From Vogesella alkaliphila (GTDB lineage: Bacteria > Pseudomonadota > Gammaproteobacteria > Burkholderiales > Chromobacteriaceae): a stretch of 64,000 bases of DNA. Where the stretch lies: contig NZ_BMYW01000001.1 in assembly GCF_014652475.1 (NCBI RefSeq), positions 62,001 through 126,000 of the forward strand, given 5' to 3'. The position numbers and the translations under genes were made by a program. The stretch's first letter is position 1, and each line of letters begins with the position of its first letter. Of this stretch, positions 7,992-19,172 are shown in pieces. The notes beneath the pieces are model-generated. The model was not told where the DNA came from. It worked only from the letters and a program-made list of their open reading frames with translations, and made no database searches.

Positions 7992-8593
7992 AGCAAGGCC
8001 GCGTCGAAGCGGCTGGCACTGGTGGCCAGCAGCACGATCAGCACGAAGAACGACCACAGCCCGATGCCGGGATGCACCTGGGCCAGATGGGCCAACTTGA
8101 CCAGCGACACCAGCACGCCGAGCAAGAACACTTCCACCATCCCCCAGGGGTGCACGATCCGGACCGCGCGCATCACGCGAGGGAAGCCGTACGGCACACG
8201 GCCCAGCGTCAATGGCAGCAAGAGGTAGAGCAGGGCCAGCAGCTCGATGCCCGGCAACAGCACGCCGGTGAACAGCACCAGCATGGCCACCGGCAGCATG
8301 TCCTGGTGCATCAGCTGTGAGACGGTGCCCAGCAGCGTGGTGGCGGTGCGCACTCCGCCCGCCTCCAGTCCCACCACGGGAAACAGATTGGCCAGCGCGA
8401 AGACGAACAGGGTGGCCAATACCAGCGCCAGCGAGGTCTGCGGCTGATCACCCGGCGCACGATGCAGCAGCGCGCCGCAGCGGCAGCAGACCACGTTTTG
8501 CGTGACGGCAACCGGCAGCACCTGCAGCAAGTCACATTCGTGGCAAACGGTCCTGGCGTGATGATGCGTGTCGTTTTTACTGTTTGACATCAT
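7955..8593 (-). CDS. pqiA: PqiA-like membrane protein, first half of a split PqiA
   Basis: A 212-residue inner-membrane protein. A zinc ribbon (CHECDLL and CCRCGALL, residues about 18-45) is followed by four transmembrane helices, including LATLFVFALANLFPVVGLE and HPWGMVEVFLLGVLVSLVKL. It is the N-terminal-type unit of PqiA, the inner-membrane component that feeds lipids to the PqiB needle. Its 3' end overlaps the next pqiA gene by up to 37 bp. First gene of the four-gene pqi operon; no recognisable SoxS-type site was seen upstream. Confidence 0.87.
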   Translation of the reverse strand: MMSNSKNDTHHHARTVCHECDLLQVLPVAVTQNVVCCRCGALLHRAPGDQPQTSLALVLATLFVFALANLFPVVGLEAGGVRTATTLLGTVSQLMHQDMLPVAMLVLFTGVLLPGIELLALLYLLLPLTLGRVPYGFPRVMRAVRIVHPWGMVEVFLLGVLVSLVKLAHLAQVHPGIGLWSFFVLIVLLATSASRFDAALLWERYEACRAIR

Positions 8594-8639
8594 TGGATGT
8601 TGGGCTTTTTTTGAAAAGCGGGCAGCAGATAAGACCCAT

Positions 8640-9443
8640 TCAGATGACTGTCGCGAATGGCTTATTTGGCGAGCGCTCTCGTTGGTCTTTTTCCATGGAG
8701 TCGATCAGTAAGTCCAGCGCCGCGCTGGAGACCTTGAAAATGCCATGATAGGGCTGGGTTAATTCCAGTATCAGGAAATTTGTACTGGCAACGGCCAGCG
8801 ACCCCATGAACAGCAGAAAAATGGAAAACAAGCTGGCTTCGCCGGTACAGCCATATAGGAAAAACAACAGGCATGCCCAGCCAAAAATGATAAAGAGCAA
8901 CAATGACGGAACCTGGTTCGACAGATTCCTGATGATGTTGGATTGAATCGTTACAAAGTTACTGGAAAGTTGCCGGATGGCATTAATGTCATCGTGCGTT
9001 GCGCCGGGCAGGCTTTCTGCGATCTTGTTGATCTCGATCATGCCATCGATATCGTCGGAAAGATTGGCATAGCCTACCTTTTTCCAGTGCATGCCGTTCT
9101 TTTCCGGCCAGTAGCGACAATGCAGTGCGATGACAATTTCACTCAGGATGTGGCGAGAGGCATTGTCTTTGGCCTGGAGTCTCTTTAGCAACAGGTCCAG
9201 GTTGGCCAGGACGGTGACGAGCGAATTCAGGTCTGCCTGATGGCCGTTAAAGGCATTGTAGGATGACGACACCAGCAAACCCAGTACGATGGCGAATAGC
9301 GTGCCAACCAGTCCCGATATGGAACGAGCCATGTCTGTCGGAAAATCCATCTCGGGCGGGATGAAGTCATGAACGGAGATGCCTAGAATTGCGAAAAAAA
9401 GCACCATAAGCGCAACCATGGCACAGCGGCTCAGTGTACTCAT
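8640..9443 (-). CDS. bestrophin-like / DUF4239 membrane protein
   Basis: About 267 residues. Two helices near the N-terminus (CAMVALMVLFFAILGIS and SGLVGTLFAIVLGLLVSSSY) and two near the C-terminus (PSLLLFIIFGWACLLFFLYG and LFSIFLLFMGSLAVASTNF) flank a soluble helical middle. This is the DUF4239 layout, a group distantly related to bestrophin anion channels; function unknown. I prefer the ATG at 9443, which puts the first helix right at the N-terminus; an in-frame ATG at 9488 adds 15 residues. Base composition is visibly richer in A+T than the neighbours, which hints at acquisition. It stands alone between pqi and the phosphoribosyltransferases. Confidence 0.8.
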   Translation of the reverse strand: MSTLSRCAMVALMVLFFAILGISVHDFIPPEMDFPTDMARSISGLVGTLFAIVLGLLVSSSYNAFNGHQADLNSLVTVLANLDLLLKRLQAKDNASRHILSEIVIALHCRYWPEKNGMHWKKVGYANLSDDIDGMIEINKIAESLPGATHDDINAIRQLSSNFVTIQSNIIRNLSNQVPSLLLFIIFGWACLLFFLYGCTGEASLFSIFLLFMGSLAVASTNFLILELTQPYHGIFKVSSAALDLLIDSMEKDQRERSPNKPFATVI

Positions 9444-9488
9444 AAACCACCCGTCTTGTTTTATCGTTAAAAATCCTGGTTGCTTCAT

Positions 9489-10004
9489 TCCGGTCTGAAG
9501 CCAGGTTGCCGGCAGCAGTCAGCGGCCATGTTCATATTGAACCGAGACTGGAAGGCATTGAATATTACGGCTCGTTTCGGCAAGGGATATTCAATTTTCT
9601 CATGGGCTGTCGACAATGCCGTGTCGCGCAATCTCGCAATATTTCGCGCAATGATCACCATCCTGAAAATATGAAAAGGCATTGCCGCTGGCCGTGGCGA
9701 TGGCGGAAAAACAGACTGCGGATGCGGCCCAGCATCGGTCGTGTCACCGGCCGGTGGAAGCACAAGTCGGCAGGCTTTCCAAAGAGGGGCGCTGACGTCA
9801 GCACTCGGCGTGTCCGCTTGTCCCGTCATTCGTTAAATAACTATACCGTATGGTAAAATTATGTTGGCAAAGCGGGATGGCTGTCAAGGTCTGGTCAAGG
9901 CCGGTCCGGTAGCAAGAACATGGCGTGGCAAGGTGGCGGGTTTGTGCCGGCAACGGCGGCCAGCCGGCCACCGCCAGCAGGTTCGTCCGGTGGCGATGAC
10001 GGCC
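9489..10004. other. non-coding stretch, no supported feature
   Basis: About 515 bases with only short overlapping ORFs of about 115 codons on each strand, which lack family resemblance and ribosome sites. An AT-rich patch around 9828-9862 contains TACC-GTAT-GGTA and could hold a promoter, but no gene start matches it well. It may be the upstream region of the DUF4239 gene plus the tail of the phosphoribosyltransferase transcript. Confidence 0.4.
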
Positions 10005-10625
10005 TCAGCCGCCCAGCAGCGCCAGCACTTCCTCGTCTTCCACCTGCGGGAAGTGACGGTAGAACTGGCCGACGGCCTGGAAGTAGTACGGCGCGTGCAG
10101 GCAGACCACCTCGTCGGCCTGCGGGCGGACCAGCTCCAGCGCGTCGGGCGAGGCCACCGGCACGGCGCAGACCAGCCGGGCCGGCTTTTGGTGGCGCAGC
10201 GCGTGCAGCGCCGCCAGCATGGTGGCGCCGGTCGCCAGGCCGTCGTCGACCACGATCACCACCCGGCCGGCGGGGTTCCGTGGCGGCCGGATCGGGGTAT
10301 AGCTTTGCCGCCGCGCGCGGATGGTCGCCAGCTGGGCCTGGGTCTCGCGCTCGATGTAGTCCTGGTCGGCCCCCATCGCCGTTGCGTAGGGCGTCACGTA
10401 ACGCCAGCCGCTTTCATCGACGGCGCCGATGGCGGTTTCCGCGTGGCGCGGCGAGCGCAGCTTGCGCACCAGCACGACATCCAGCTCCCCGTCCAGCTCG
10501 TCGGCGAGCAGTTTGGCCATCGGCACCGCGCCGCGCGGGATGGCCAGCAGCAGCGGGTGCCGGCCCCGGTAGGCGTGCAGCCGTGCGGCCAGCTGGCGCG
10601 CGGCATCGTCTCGGTCTTCAAACAT
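10005..10625 (-). CDS. phosphoribosyltransferase-domain protein
   Basis: 206 residues with a type-I PRTase fold. The PRPP loop VVIVVDDGLATGATM lies near residues 122-136; an N-terminal IPRGAVPMAKLLADELDGELDVVLVRKLRSP is the form found in stand-alone predicted phosphoribosyltransferases of unknown substrate. The middle segment (about 65-120) is longer than in nucleobase-salvage enzymes. Its start overlaps the end of the pyrR-like gene by 8 bp, so the two are cotranscribed and may share a substrate or control nucleotide salvage. The fold is certain; the substrate is unknown. Confidence 0.85.
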   Translation of the reverse strand: MFEDRDDAARQLAARLHAYRGRHPLLLAIPRGAVPMAKLLADELDGELDVVLVRKLRSPRHAETAIGAVDESGWRYVTPYATAMGADQDYIERETQAQLATIRARRQSYTPIRPPRNPAGRVVIVVDDGLATGATMLAALHALRHQKPARLVCAVPVASPDALELVRPQADEVVCLHAPYYFQAVGQFYRHFPQVEDEEVLALLGG

Positions 10626-11202
10626 GGTCCTGTCCGTCCGGGGTGGTGGCGCGTCCGGGCTGCAGCAGCTCGATCCTGAAATCGCTCTCGAATGGCGGCA
10701 CGTGGCACTCGATGATGTCGGTCGGCGCGATCTCCAACCGGGCGCCGACCACGTCGGCGGCCAGCGGCAGGCAGCGGCCGGCCCGCTCCACCAGCACCGC
10801 GACGCGGATGGCAGCCGGCTGTTTCTGCACCAGATAGGCCAGCACCTTCAGGATGGAGTGGCCGGTGTAGAGCACGTCGTCCACGACCAGCAGGGTGTAG
10901 CCGGACAGGTCCAGCGTCGCGTGCTGCGCCTGTTCGGTGAGCTGCGTTTCCGGGTGCAGCAGGGTGAGGTCGTCGGCGTAGCGCTTGACCAGCAGGTCCA
11001 GCCGCAAGGGCGGCGCCATGCCGTGCATCGCGATCAATCGCTCGGTGAGCAGGTCGGCCAGCGGCGCGCCACGGCGGCGGATGCCGATCACCGCCACCCG
11101 CTGCCGGCCGCGCAGCAAGCCGGCGCAGTGTTCGGCCATGTTGTCGAGCAGCACGGCCAGCTGCGCCTCGTCGAACAAACAGGTTCGTAAACCGGGAGTC
11201 AT
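10618..11202 (-). CDS. pyrR: PyrR-like phosphoribosyltransferase
   Basis: About 194 residues from the ATG at 11202, which has GAGGTG nine bases upstream. A longer open frame to 11343 exists, but its extra residues look like intergenic DNA. The PRPP motif LLVVDDVLYTGHSI, VAVIGIRRRGAPLADLL, and the loop after KRYADDL fit PyrR/uracil phosphoribosyltransferase proteins. Bacillus PyrR is an RNA-binding attenuator with weak UPRTase activity; in proteobacteria PyrR homologues are often enzymes only. No pyr genes lie nearby, so a regulatory role is not supported here. Confidence 0.7.
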   Translation of the reverse strand: MTPGLRTCLFDEAQLAVLLDNMAEHCAGLLRGRQRVAVIGIRRRGAPLADLLTERLIAMHGMAPPLRLDLLVKRYADDLTLLHPETQLTEQAQHATLDLSGYTLLVVDDVLYTGHSILKVLAYLVQKQPAAIRVAVLVERAGRCLPLAADVVGARLEIAPTDIIECHVPPFESDFRIELLQPGRATTPDGQDHV

Positions 11203-11254
11203 GGCGGGTGTCACCTCGCGGCAAGTGGGCGTCCGCGTCCGCGGCCGCATCGAA

Positions 11255-11267
11255 AAGGTTGGCCGCA
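11255..11267 (+). repeat. 13-bp DUS-like word
   Basis: Exact AAGGTTGGCCGCA between the divergent pyrR-like gene and the acyl-CoA synthetase gene. Confidence 0.85.
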
Positions 11268-11468
11268 AGCGCGGCAGCGTCCTTGCCGGTGCGGGGTCGG
11301 TGCGGCTTGCCCTGTGTATAGCAAGCACCCCGGCCGCGGGCAAGCCGGCATCGGACGGCGCCGGCCCGGTCGCCGCCGGCGCGCATTGCGGTCCGCATGA
11401 CGCCCCCTTATAAAGAACCTAGCGGCCAGATTGCCCTCCACGGGCCGCCAGCAGCCAGGAGACGTGTC

Positions 11469-13238
<1,770 letters not shown>

Positions 13239-13248
13239 GGGCCGCCCG

Positions 13249-14247
13249 ATGAGCGACAAACTGCACCTGGACCGTGCCGGTCTGCACCGCTTGTACCGGG
13301 AGATGCAGCGCATCCGCCGTTTCGAGGCGCGCTGCGTCGCCCTGTACCAGGCGCAGCAGATACGCGGCTTCCTGCACCTGTACGACGGGCAGGAGGCGGT
13401 GGCGGTGGGCGTGATGTCGGCGCTGGACGCCGGCGACGCGGTGCTGGCGACCTACCGCGAGCACGGACACGCGCTGGCCAAGGGCGTGCCGATGGACGCG
13501 CTGATGGCGGAGATGCTGGGCAAGGAGCAGGGCTGCTGCCGTGGCCGCGGCGGCTCCATGCACCTGTTTGATCAGTCGCGGCGCTTCTACGGCGGCAACG
13601 CCATCGTCGGCGGCGGGCTACCGCTGGCGGTGGGCATCGCGATGGCGGACAAAGCGCTGCGCCCGGGGGCGGTGACGGCGTGCTTCTTTGGCGAGGGCGC
13701 GGTGGCCGAGGGCGCGTTTCACGAAAGCCTGAACCTGGCGGCACTGTGGCAGCTGCCGCTCTTGTTCGTGTGCGAAAACAACCTGTACGCGATGGGGGTG
13801 CCGCTGGCCGAGTCCGACGCCCAGCCCGAGGTCTACCGCAAGGGCGCCGCCTACCGCGTGGCGGCGGCGCAGGTGGACGGCATGGATCCGGTCAAGGTGG
13901 CGGCTGCGGCCAGGCTGGCGGTGGCGGAACTGCGCGTCGGGCGCGGCCCCTACCTGCTGGAGTGCCGCACCTACCGCTACCGCGCGCACTCCATGTTCGA
14001 TACCCAGGCCTACCGCGGCAAGGACGAAGTGGACAAGTGGCGCCAGCTGGACCCGATCGCCCGGCTGCAGGACTGGCTGCTGGCCAACCGGCAGATCAGC
14101 GCGGAAGAGCTTGCCGGCATCGATGCCGGCATCGGCGCCGAGATCGACGCGGCGGTGGCGTTTGCCGAGGCCGGCACGCCGGAGCCGCTGGCCGAGCTGA
14201 CCCGCTTCGTGCTGATGGACAGCGTGGTGCAGGAGCAGACGCCATGA
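13249..14247 (+). CDS. 2-oxoacid dehydrogenase E1 component, alpha subunit
   Basis: 332-residue thiamine-diphosphate subunit. The TPP motif runs from [18 protein letters not shown] to FVCENN (about residues 147-180); GGSMHLFD and the phosphorylation-loop-like YRAHSMFD are also present. It belongs with pyruvate/acetoin dehydrogenase E1alpha rather than the single-chain AceE. With E1beta it would decarboxylate a 2-oxoacid (or cleave acetoin) and pass the acyl group to lipoyl-E2. The gene starts 10 bp after the ligase stop and shares ATGA with the next gene. Confidence 0.92.
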   Translation: MSDKLHLDRAGLHRLYREMQRIRRFEARCVALYQAQQIRGFLHLYDGQEAVAVGVMSALDAGDAVLATYREHGHALAKGVPMDALMAEMLGKEQGCCRGRGGSMHLFDQSRRFYGGNAIVGGGLPLAVGIAMADKALRPGAVTACFFGEGAVAEGAFHESLNLAALWQLPLLFVCENNLYAMGVPLAESDAQPEVYRKGAAYRVAAAQVDGMDPVKVAAAARLAVAELRVGRGPYLLECRTYRYRAHSMFDTQAYRGKDEVDKWRQLDPIARLQDWLLANRQISAEELAGIDAGIGAEIDAAVAFAEAGTPEPLAELTRFVLMDSVVQEQTP

Positions 14248-15227
14248 GTACCATCACCTATCGCGAAGCCTGCCGTCAGGCGATCCGTGCGGCACTGCAG
14301 GCCGACCCGCGCTGCTTTGTCATGGGCGAGGACGTGGGCCGCTACGGCGGTTGCTACGGTGTCACCAAGGGCCTGCTGGAGGAGTTCGGCCCGCAGCGCA
14401 TCCGCGACACCCCGCTGGCGGAAAACGGCATCGCCGGCGCCGGCGTGGGCGCGGCGCTGGCCGGGCTGCGGCCGATCGTCGAAATCATGACCTGCAACTT
14501 CAGCCTGCTGGCGCTGGACCAGATCATGAACAACGCCGCCAGCCTGGCGCACATGTCCGGCGGGCAGTTCGCCGTGCCGCTGGTGATCCGCATGGCCACC
14601 GGCGGCGGCCGCCAGCTGGCGGCGCAGCACTCGCACAGCCTGGAAGGCTGGTACGCGCACATTCCGGGGCTGAAGGTGCTGGTGCCGGCCACGGTGGAAG
14701 ACGCCCGCCACATGTTGGCCGCAGCACTGGCCGACCCCAACCCGGTGCTGATCTTCGAGCACATCGTGCTGTACAACGCCGAAGGCGAGCTGGATGAGGC
14801 AGTCAGCGCCGTGGACATCGAGCATGCCAAAGTGCGCCGCAGCGGCACCGACATCAGCCTGGTGACCTACGGCAACAGCCTGCCCAAGTGCCTGGCCGCC
14901 GCCGACGAACTGGCCACAGCCGGCATCCAGGCCGAGGTGATCGACCTGCGCGTGTTGCGGCCGCTGGACAGTGCCACCGTCATCGCATCGGTGCGCCGTA
15001 CCCACCGCTGCCTGATCGTGGACGAAGGCTGGCGCAGCGGCTCCATCTCCGCCGAGATCGCCGCCCGCGTCGCCGACGAGGCGCTGTACGAGCTGGATGC
15101 GCCGCTGCGGCGGGTGTGCAGCGCCGAGGTGCCGGTGCCATACGCGGCGCACATGGAAGCCGCGGCGCTGCCGCAGGTGGCGGACATCGTGGCCGCCGCC
15201 CGCGCGCTGGTGTCGCCGGCGGGGTAG
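14244..15227 (+). CDS. 2-oxoacid dehydrogenase E1 component, beta subunit
   Basis: 327-residue transketolase-like partner of E1alpha. It shows [23 protein letters not shown] near the N-terminus (residues 27-49), [18 protein letters not shown], a central pyrimidine-domain [15 protein letters not shown], and the C-terminal DLRVLRPLD / VDEGWRSGS segment typical of PdhB/AcoB. It forms the E1 heterotetramer. The ATG overlaps the E1alpha stop, giving equimolar coupling. Confidence 0.93.
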   Translation: MSTITYREACRQAIRAALQADPRCFVMGEDVGRYGGCYGVTKGLLEEFGPQRIRDTPLAENGIAGAGVGAALAGLRPIVEIMTCNFSLLALDQIMNNAASLAHMSGGQFAVPLVIRMATGGGRQLAAQHSHSLEGWYAHIPGLKVLVPATVEDARHMLAAALADPNPVLIFEHIVLYNAEGELDEAVSAVDIEHAKVRRSGTDISLVTYGNSLPKCLAAADELATAGIQAEVIDLRVLRPLDSATVIASVRRTHRCLIVDEGWRSGSISAEIAARVADEALYELDAPLRRVCSAEVPVPYAAHMEAAALPQVADIVAAARALVSPAG

Positions 15228-15232
15228 CGCAG

Positions 15233-16426
15233 ATGGCCGACTTCCTGATGCCCTCGCTGGGCGCCGACATGGAGACCGGCAAGCTGGTGCAGTGGCTGGT
15301 CAAGCCCGGCGACCGCGTCAAGTTCGGCGACGTGGTGGCGGTGGTGGAGACGCACAAGGGCGCCATCGACGTAGAGATCTTCCTCGATGGCGTTATCGAC
15401 AACCTGGCGCCGCTGGATCAGGAGGTGCCGGTGGGGACCGTGCTGGCCACGGTGCGGCAGAGCGGGGAAACCGCCGCACCGGCTGTGGCGGCCGTTGCTC
15501 CGGCAGCTGTTGCCGCACCGGTGCCAGTCATTACGGAGGTCAGCGCAGAGCCCGCCCGCTCTGCGGCCAACGTTGGCCGCATCCGCATCAGCCCGGCGGC
15601 GCGGCAGCGGGCGCAGCAGCTGGGCGTGGAGTTGGCGGCGCTGGCCGGGCGCGGGACAGGCGAGGGCGGCGCCGTCTGCCTGCGCGACGTCGAAGCGGCC
15701 GTGTCCAGACACCCGGCAGAGGCGACCGCCGCGACCGGCAGCGACGTGCATCGCGGTTTCGACCCGGCGCAGATGCGGCAGGCCATCGCGGCGGCGATGG
15801 GCCGCTCCAAGCGCGAGATCCCGCACTACTACCTGACCGACAGCATCGACTTCGGCGCCGCCGCGCAGTGGCTGGCGGCCTGGAACGCCGAGCGGCCGCC
15901 CGAGCAGCGGCTGCTGCCGGCGGTATTGCTGCTCAAGGCCTGCGCGCGGGCCTTGCTGGCGTATCCGCAGTTCAACGGCTTTTATGAGGACGGCGGCTTT
16001 CGGGCCGCGGCGGGCATCCATCCCGGCTGGGCCGTCTCGCTGCGCGGCGGCGGGCTGGTCGCCCCGGCCATCCACGACGCGGACCGGCAGACCCTGCCGC
16101 AGCTGATGACCGCCATGCGCGATCTGGTGCAGCGGGCGCGGGCGGGCAGCCTGCGCAGCTCGGAGCTGGCCGACCCGAGCATCACCCTGACCAACCTCGG
16201 CGAGCGCGGCGCCGAGAGCGTGCTGGGCGTGATCTACCCGCCGCAGGTCGCCATCATCGGCTTCGGCCGGGTACAGCCGCGGCCGTGGGTGGTGGACGGG
16301 CAGCTGGCGGTGCGCCCGCTGCTGAATGTGAGCCTGGCCGCCGACCACCGCGTGACCGACGGCCACCTGGGCGGGCAGCTGCTGGCCGGCATCGGCGATG
16401 CGCTGCAGCACCCGGACACGCTATGA
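15233..16426 (+). CDS. 2-oxoacid dehydrogenase E2, dihydrolipoamide acyltransferase
   Basis: 397 residues with one lipoyl domain (1-76; lipoyl Lys in [11 protein letters not shown] near residue 43, where most have ETDKA). A flexible Ala/Pro linker follows (about 80-117), then a peripheral-subunit-binding domain (about 118-158, [17 protein letters not shown]) and a catalytic core ending [12 protein letters not shown]. The active-site His and Asp are present. A perfect 20-bp palindromic copy of the dispersed word lies in the linker, read as AANVGR. No E3 gene is in the cluster, so E3 must be borrowed from another complex. Confidence 0.93.
   Translation: MADFLMPSLGADMETGKLVQWLVKPGDRVKFGDVVAVVETHKGAIDVEIFLDGVIDNLAPLDQEVPVGTVLATVRQSGETAAPAVAAVAPAAVAAPVPVITEVSAEPARSAANVGRIRISPAARQRAQQLGVELAALAGRGTGEGGAVCLRDVEAAVSRHPAEATAATGSDVHRGFDPAQMRQAIAAAMGRSKREIPHYYLTDSIDFGAAAQWLAAWNAERPPEQRLLPAVLLLKACARALLAYPQFNGFYEDGGFRAAAGIHPGWAVSLRGGGLVAPAIHDADRQTLPQLMTAMRDLVQRARAGSLRSSELADPSITLTNLGERGAESVLGVIYPPQVAIIGFGRVQPRPWVVDGQLAVRPLLNVSLAADHRVTDGHLGGQLLAGIGDALQHPDTL
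15562..15581. repeat. 20-bp palindromic form of the DUS-like word
   Basis: TGCGGCCAACGTTGGCCGCA, a perfect palindrome made of two half-words, inside the disordered linker of the E2 gene where extra residues are tolerated. Confidence 0.9.
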
Positions 16427-16448
16427 ACGCGGCACAAGGAGACGAGGC

Positions 16449-16685
16449 ATGGACAAGGACGAGGTGATGGCGCTGGTCGGCAAGGTGCTGGCCGGCATCG
16501 CCCCAGAGGCCGATCTGGCCGGGGTCGGCGACGACGAGGACCTGCGCGCGGCGCTGGATCTGGACTCGATGGATTTTCTCAACCTCATCATCGGCCTGAG
16601 CCAGGGCAGCGGGGTGGCGATCGCCGAGAAGGACTACCCCAGGCTGTTTACGCTGCAGGGCATCCGGGATTACCTGTCCGCCTAG
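16449..16685 (+). CDS. acyl carrier protein
   Basis: 78-residue four-helix carrier protein, acidic, with the phosphopantetheine attachment site LDLDSMDFLNLI (Ser near residue 39). AAGGAG lies nine bases before the ATG, which was chosen over an upstream in-frame ATG. It follows the E2 gene by 22 bp in the same operon, an unusual place for an ACP. It may receive the acyl group made by the dehydrogenase or by the ligase. It is not the fatty-acid-synthesis acpP, judging by context and a diverged sequence. Confidence 0.88.
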   Translation: MDKDEVMALVGKVLAGIAPEADLAGVGDDEDLRAALDLDSMDFLNLIIGLSQGSGVAIAEKDYPRLFTLQGIRDYLSA

Positions 16686-16709
16686 CTGGCCGGCCGCGCC
16701 GCTGGCCGT

Positions 16710-16722
16710 TGCGGCCAACCTT
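16710..16722 (-). repeat. 13-bp DUS-like word (TGCGGCCAACCTT on +)
   Basis: Exact minus-orientation copy, 25 bp after the ACP stop, in the convergent gap before the Lrp gene. Confidence 0.85.
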
Positions 16723-16782
16723 GGCGCTCCGTTGCCGGCCGCGTCGCCCAGCGGCAGGGCTGGCCAGGCGGCTGCGACCGCC

Positions 16783-17220
16783 TCACGCCCGCTGCACCAG
16801 GGCCGACAGCACGAAGCAGGTGTTGATGTTCTGCACGCCGGGCAGGGTGCTGATCTGGCTCCAGATCTGGTTGATGCGCTCGTGGGAGTCGGCCTCCAGC
16901 CGCACCATCAGGTCAATCTCGCCGCTGAGGATGGCGCAGTCCACCACCTCCGGGATCTTGGCGATGACGCTGGTGACATCGGCGCCGCGCATGCGGTCCT
17001 TGCGGTACACCAGCATCACCGCGCGTACCGAGTGCGCGTTGCCGTTGCCGGCGCGGCGGATGGTGTAGCCGGCGATCACCTTCTGGCCTTCGAGGCGGTC
17101 GATGCGTTGCCGTACCGACTGCCGCGACAGGCCCAGCCGCGTGGCCAGCGTCGCCAGCGGGATGCGGGCGTCGGCAGTCAGTTCGTCGAGGATGTGCTGG
17201 TCGAGTGCGTCGAGTTTCAT
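16783..17220 (-). CDS. Lrp/AsnC-family transcriptional regulator
   Basis: 145 residues. The N-terminal helix-turn-helix (LDQHILDELTADARIPLATLA, then GLSRQSVRQRIDRLE) is followed by a RAM ligand domain (about residues 65-140). It is downstream of the PLP-lyase/ABC transporter genes on the same strand and is one of two Lrp-type genes bracketing that cluster. It probably senses an amino acid used by the cluster. Confidence 0.9.
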   Translation of the reverse strand: MKLDALDQHILDELTADARIPLATLATRLGLSRQSVRQRIDRLEGQKVIAGYTIRRAGNGNAHSVRAVMLVYRKDRMRGADVTSVIAKIPEVVDCAILSGEIDLMVRLEADSHERINQIWSQISTLPGVQNINTCFVLSALVQRA

Positions 17221-17265
17221 GGTCGGGTCAGCTCCGGAACGGGCGGCGGTGCCGCCCGCTGGGGG

Positions 17266-18435
17266 TCACAGTGTGGCAAGCGCCTGCAGCACGTCGCGCT
17301 TCAGGTCTTCGACATGCTCGATGCCGACCGAGTAGCGGACGAAGTTGAGCGGGATGTCGGCGGCCTGCATCTGCGCCGGGCTCATGGTGCCGGCCCACAT
17401 CGCGGCGGTGTGGATGGCCAGCGAGTCGACGCCGCCGAGGTTGCCGGCGTTGTGCGGGATCTGCAGCGCGGCGACGAAGCGCTCGGCCTCGGCGTAGCCG
17501 CCACGCACACCGAACGCCACCACGCCGCCGTAGCCCTGCATCTGCGTGCGCGCCAGCTCGTGCTGCGGGTGGCTCTCCAGCCCCGGGTAGTACACGCGCT
17601 CGACCTGCGGCTGCTGCTCCAGGAAGCGGGCCAGCGCCAGCGCATTGGCGTTGATGCGCTCGACGCGCATCGGCAGCGTGCGCAGGCCGCGCAGCAGCAG
17701 CCAGGCGTCCATCGGCGACAGCACCGCGCCCAGCGTGATGTGGGTGTGCCAGATTTCCTCGGCCAGCGCCTTGCTGGTGCAGATCACGCCGCCGCTCATG
17801 TCGTGGTGGCCGCCCAGGTATTTGGTGGCGCTGTGGATCACGATGTCCACCCCCAGATCATGCGGGCGCTGGTTGATCGGCGAGGAGAAGGTGTTGTCGG
17901 CCATGGTCAGGATGCCGTGTGCGCGGGCCACGCGGGTGACGGCGGCGATGTCGGTCAGCATCAGCACCGGGTTGACCGGGCTTTCCAGCAGGATCAGCCG
18001 GGTGTTGGGGCGGATCGCCGCTTCGAAGGCGGCGGCGTCTTCCTGTTCCACCAGTGTCACCTCGATGCCGAAGCGCGGCAGCATGTCGTCCAGCAGCTTG
18101 CTGCTGCTCATGTAGTGCCGGCGCTGGCCGATGACGTGGTCGCCGGCCTTGACCAGCGCCAGCACCGTGGTGGCGATGGCGCCCATGCCGGAGGCGGTCA
18201 CCAGCGCCGTCTCGGTGCCCTCCAGCTGCGCCATCACGGTTTTCACCCGTTCGTGCACCGGGTTGCCGTAGCGGGTGTAGTTGCGCGGGTGCTGCGGCTC
18301 GCTGGACATCGCGATGAACTCGGCGCTGTCCTCGGCCTTGAACACCGCCGAGTAGTGGATGGCCGGCGCGACGCCCTTTTCGCTGCTGAGGTCGGCATCG
18401 GCATGAATCACCATGGTTTCCAGTTGATAGTCCAT
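17266..18435 (-). CDS. Cys/Met-metabolism PLP enzyme, methionine gamma-lyase-like
   Basis: 389-residue fold-type I PLP enzyme of the cystathionine gamma-synthase/beta-lyase/methionine gamma-lyase family. Visible are NYTRYGNPVHERVKTVMAQLEG near residue 51, ASGMGAI, a DNTFSSP aspartate, and the PLP Lys in IHSATKYLGGHHDMSGG (near residue 199). The family cleaves or exchanges groups at the gamma or beta carbon of methionine, homocysteine, cystathionine or O-acylhomoserine. Position behind a polar amino acid transporter and near a homoserine dehydrogenase-like gene suggests a catabolic role on methionine or a homoserine ester. Confidence 0.88.
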   Translation of the reverse strand: MDYQLETMVIHADADLSSEKGVAPAIHYSAVFKAEDSAEFIAMSSEPQHPRNYTRYGNPVHERVKTVMAQLEGTETALVTASGMGAIATTVLALVKAGDHVIGQRRHYMSSSKLLDDMLPRFGIEVTLVEQEDAAAFEAAIRPNTRLILLESPVNPVLMLTDIAAVTRVARAHGILTMADNTFSSPINQRPHDLGVDIVIHSATKYLGGHHDMSGGVICTSKALAEEIWHTHITLGAVLSPMDAWLLLRGLRTLPMRVERINANALALARFLEQQPQVERVYYPGLESHPQHELARTQMQGYGGVVAFGVRGGYAEAERFVAALQIPHNAGNLGGVDSLAIHTAAMWAGTMSPAQMQAADIPLNFVRYSVGIEHVEDLKRDVLQALATL

Positions 18436-18470
18436 ATTGTTCTCGCTGGGTTGGTTGCGCGCGGACGGGG

Positions 18471-19172
18471 TCAGCGCAGTTGGTGTCGGTTCAGGCACGC
18501 CTCGCCGTATCTGGTCAGCAGCGACAGCACGGCGGCGATCACGATGTAGAGCAGGCCGGCCAGCAGCAGCGCGTCGGTGGTGTAGGACTCGATCGACAGC
18601 CGCCGCGCCACGCCGGTGAGGTCGAGCACGGTGATGGTGCTGGCCAGCGCGGTGGACTTCAGCTGCAGCACGATCTCGTTGCCCAGCGTCGGTGCCGAGA
18701 TGCCGATGGCGCGCGGCACCACGATGTACCAGGTGACCATCAGCCGGCTCATGCCGAAGGCGGTGGCGGCTTCCTTTTCGCCGGCCGGCACGCCGAGGAT
18801 GCCGCCGCGGATGTCTTCCGCCATGTAGGCCGCCAGGTTCAGCGTCAGCGCCAGTAGCGCGCAGGGGAAGGCGTCGCCGACCAGCAGCCACAGTGCGGAG
18901 TCGCGCACCCACTCGAACTGGGCCAGGCCGTAGTAGAGGATGAAGATCTGCACCAGCAGCGGCGTGCCGCGAAACGCGGACATGAACAGGCGGCTGGGCA
19001 GCGCGATCCAGCGCCGCGGCGAGCTGCGCGCCACCGCCAGCGGCACCGCCAGCGCGAAGCCGAGCACGCAGGAGAGCAGCAGCAACTGCAGCGAAATCCA
19101 CAGTCCGTCGAGCAGCGCCGGCCACGATTGGCTCAGCAGCGAAACAAGTTGGTCCATGAGGGTTCCTTTCAC
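18471..19172 (-). CDS. polar amino acid ABC transporter permease 1 (HisM/GlnP type)
   Basis: 233-residue inner-membrane protein with about five helices. It carries the family N-terminal pattern GLWISLQLLLLSCVLGF, SAFRGTPLLVQIFILYYGL, and the EAA loop ATAFGMSRLMVTWYIVVPRA that contacts the ATPase. It overlaps permease 2 by 4 bp. The pair would form the heterodimeric channel of the importer encoded at 18471-21497. Confidence 0.92.
   Translation of the reverse strand: MKGTLMDQLVSLLSQSWPALLDGLWISLQLLLLSCVLGFALAVPLAVARSSPRRWIALPSRLFMSAFRGTPLLVQIFILYYGLAQFEWVRDSALWLLVGDAFPCALLALTLNLAAYMAEDIRGGILGVPAGEKEAATAFGMSRLMVTWYIVVPRAIGISAPTLGNEIVLQLKSTALASTITVLDLTGVARRLSIESYTTDALLLAGLLYIVIAAVLSLLTRYGEACLNRHQLR

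Noticed and set aside
9485-9856. Short ORFs on both strands in the 9.5-10.0 kb gap
   Set aside because: No ribosome sites, no family resemblance and mutual overlap; treated as non-coding.
11203-11343. Longer N-terminus for the PyrR-like protein
   Set aside because: The extra residues include a copy of the dispersed word and lack homology to the fold; GAGGTG precedes the ATG at 11202.
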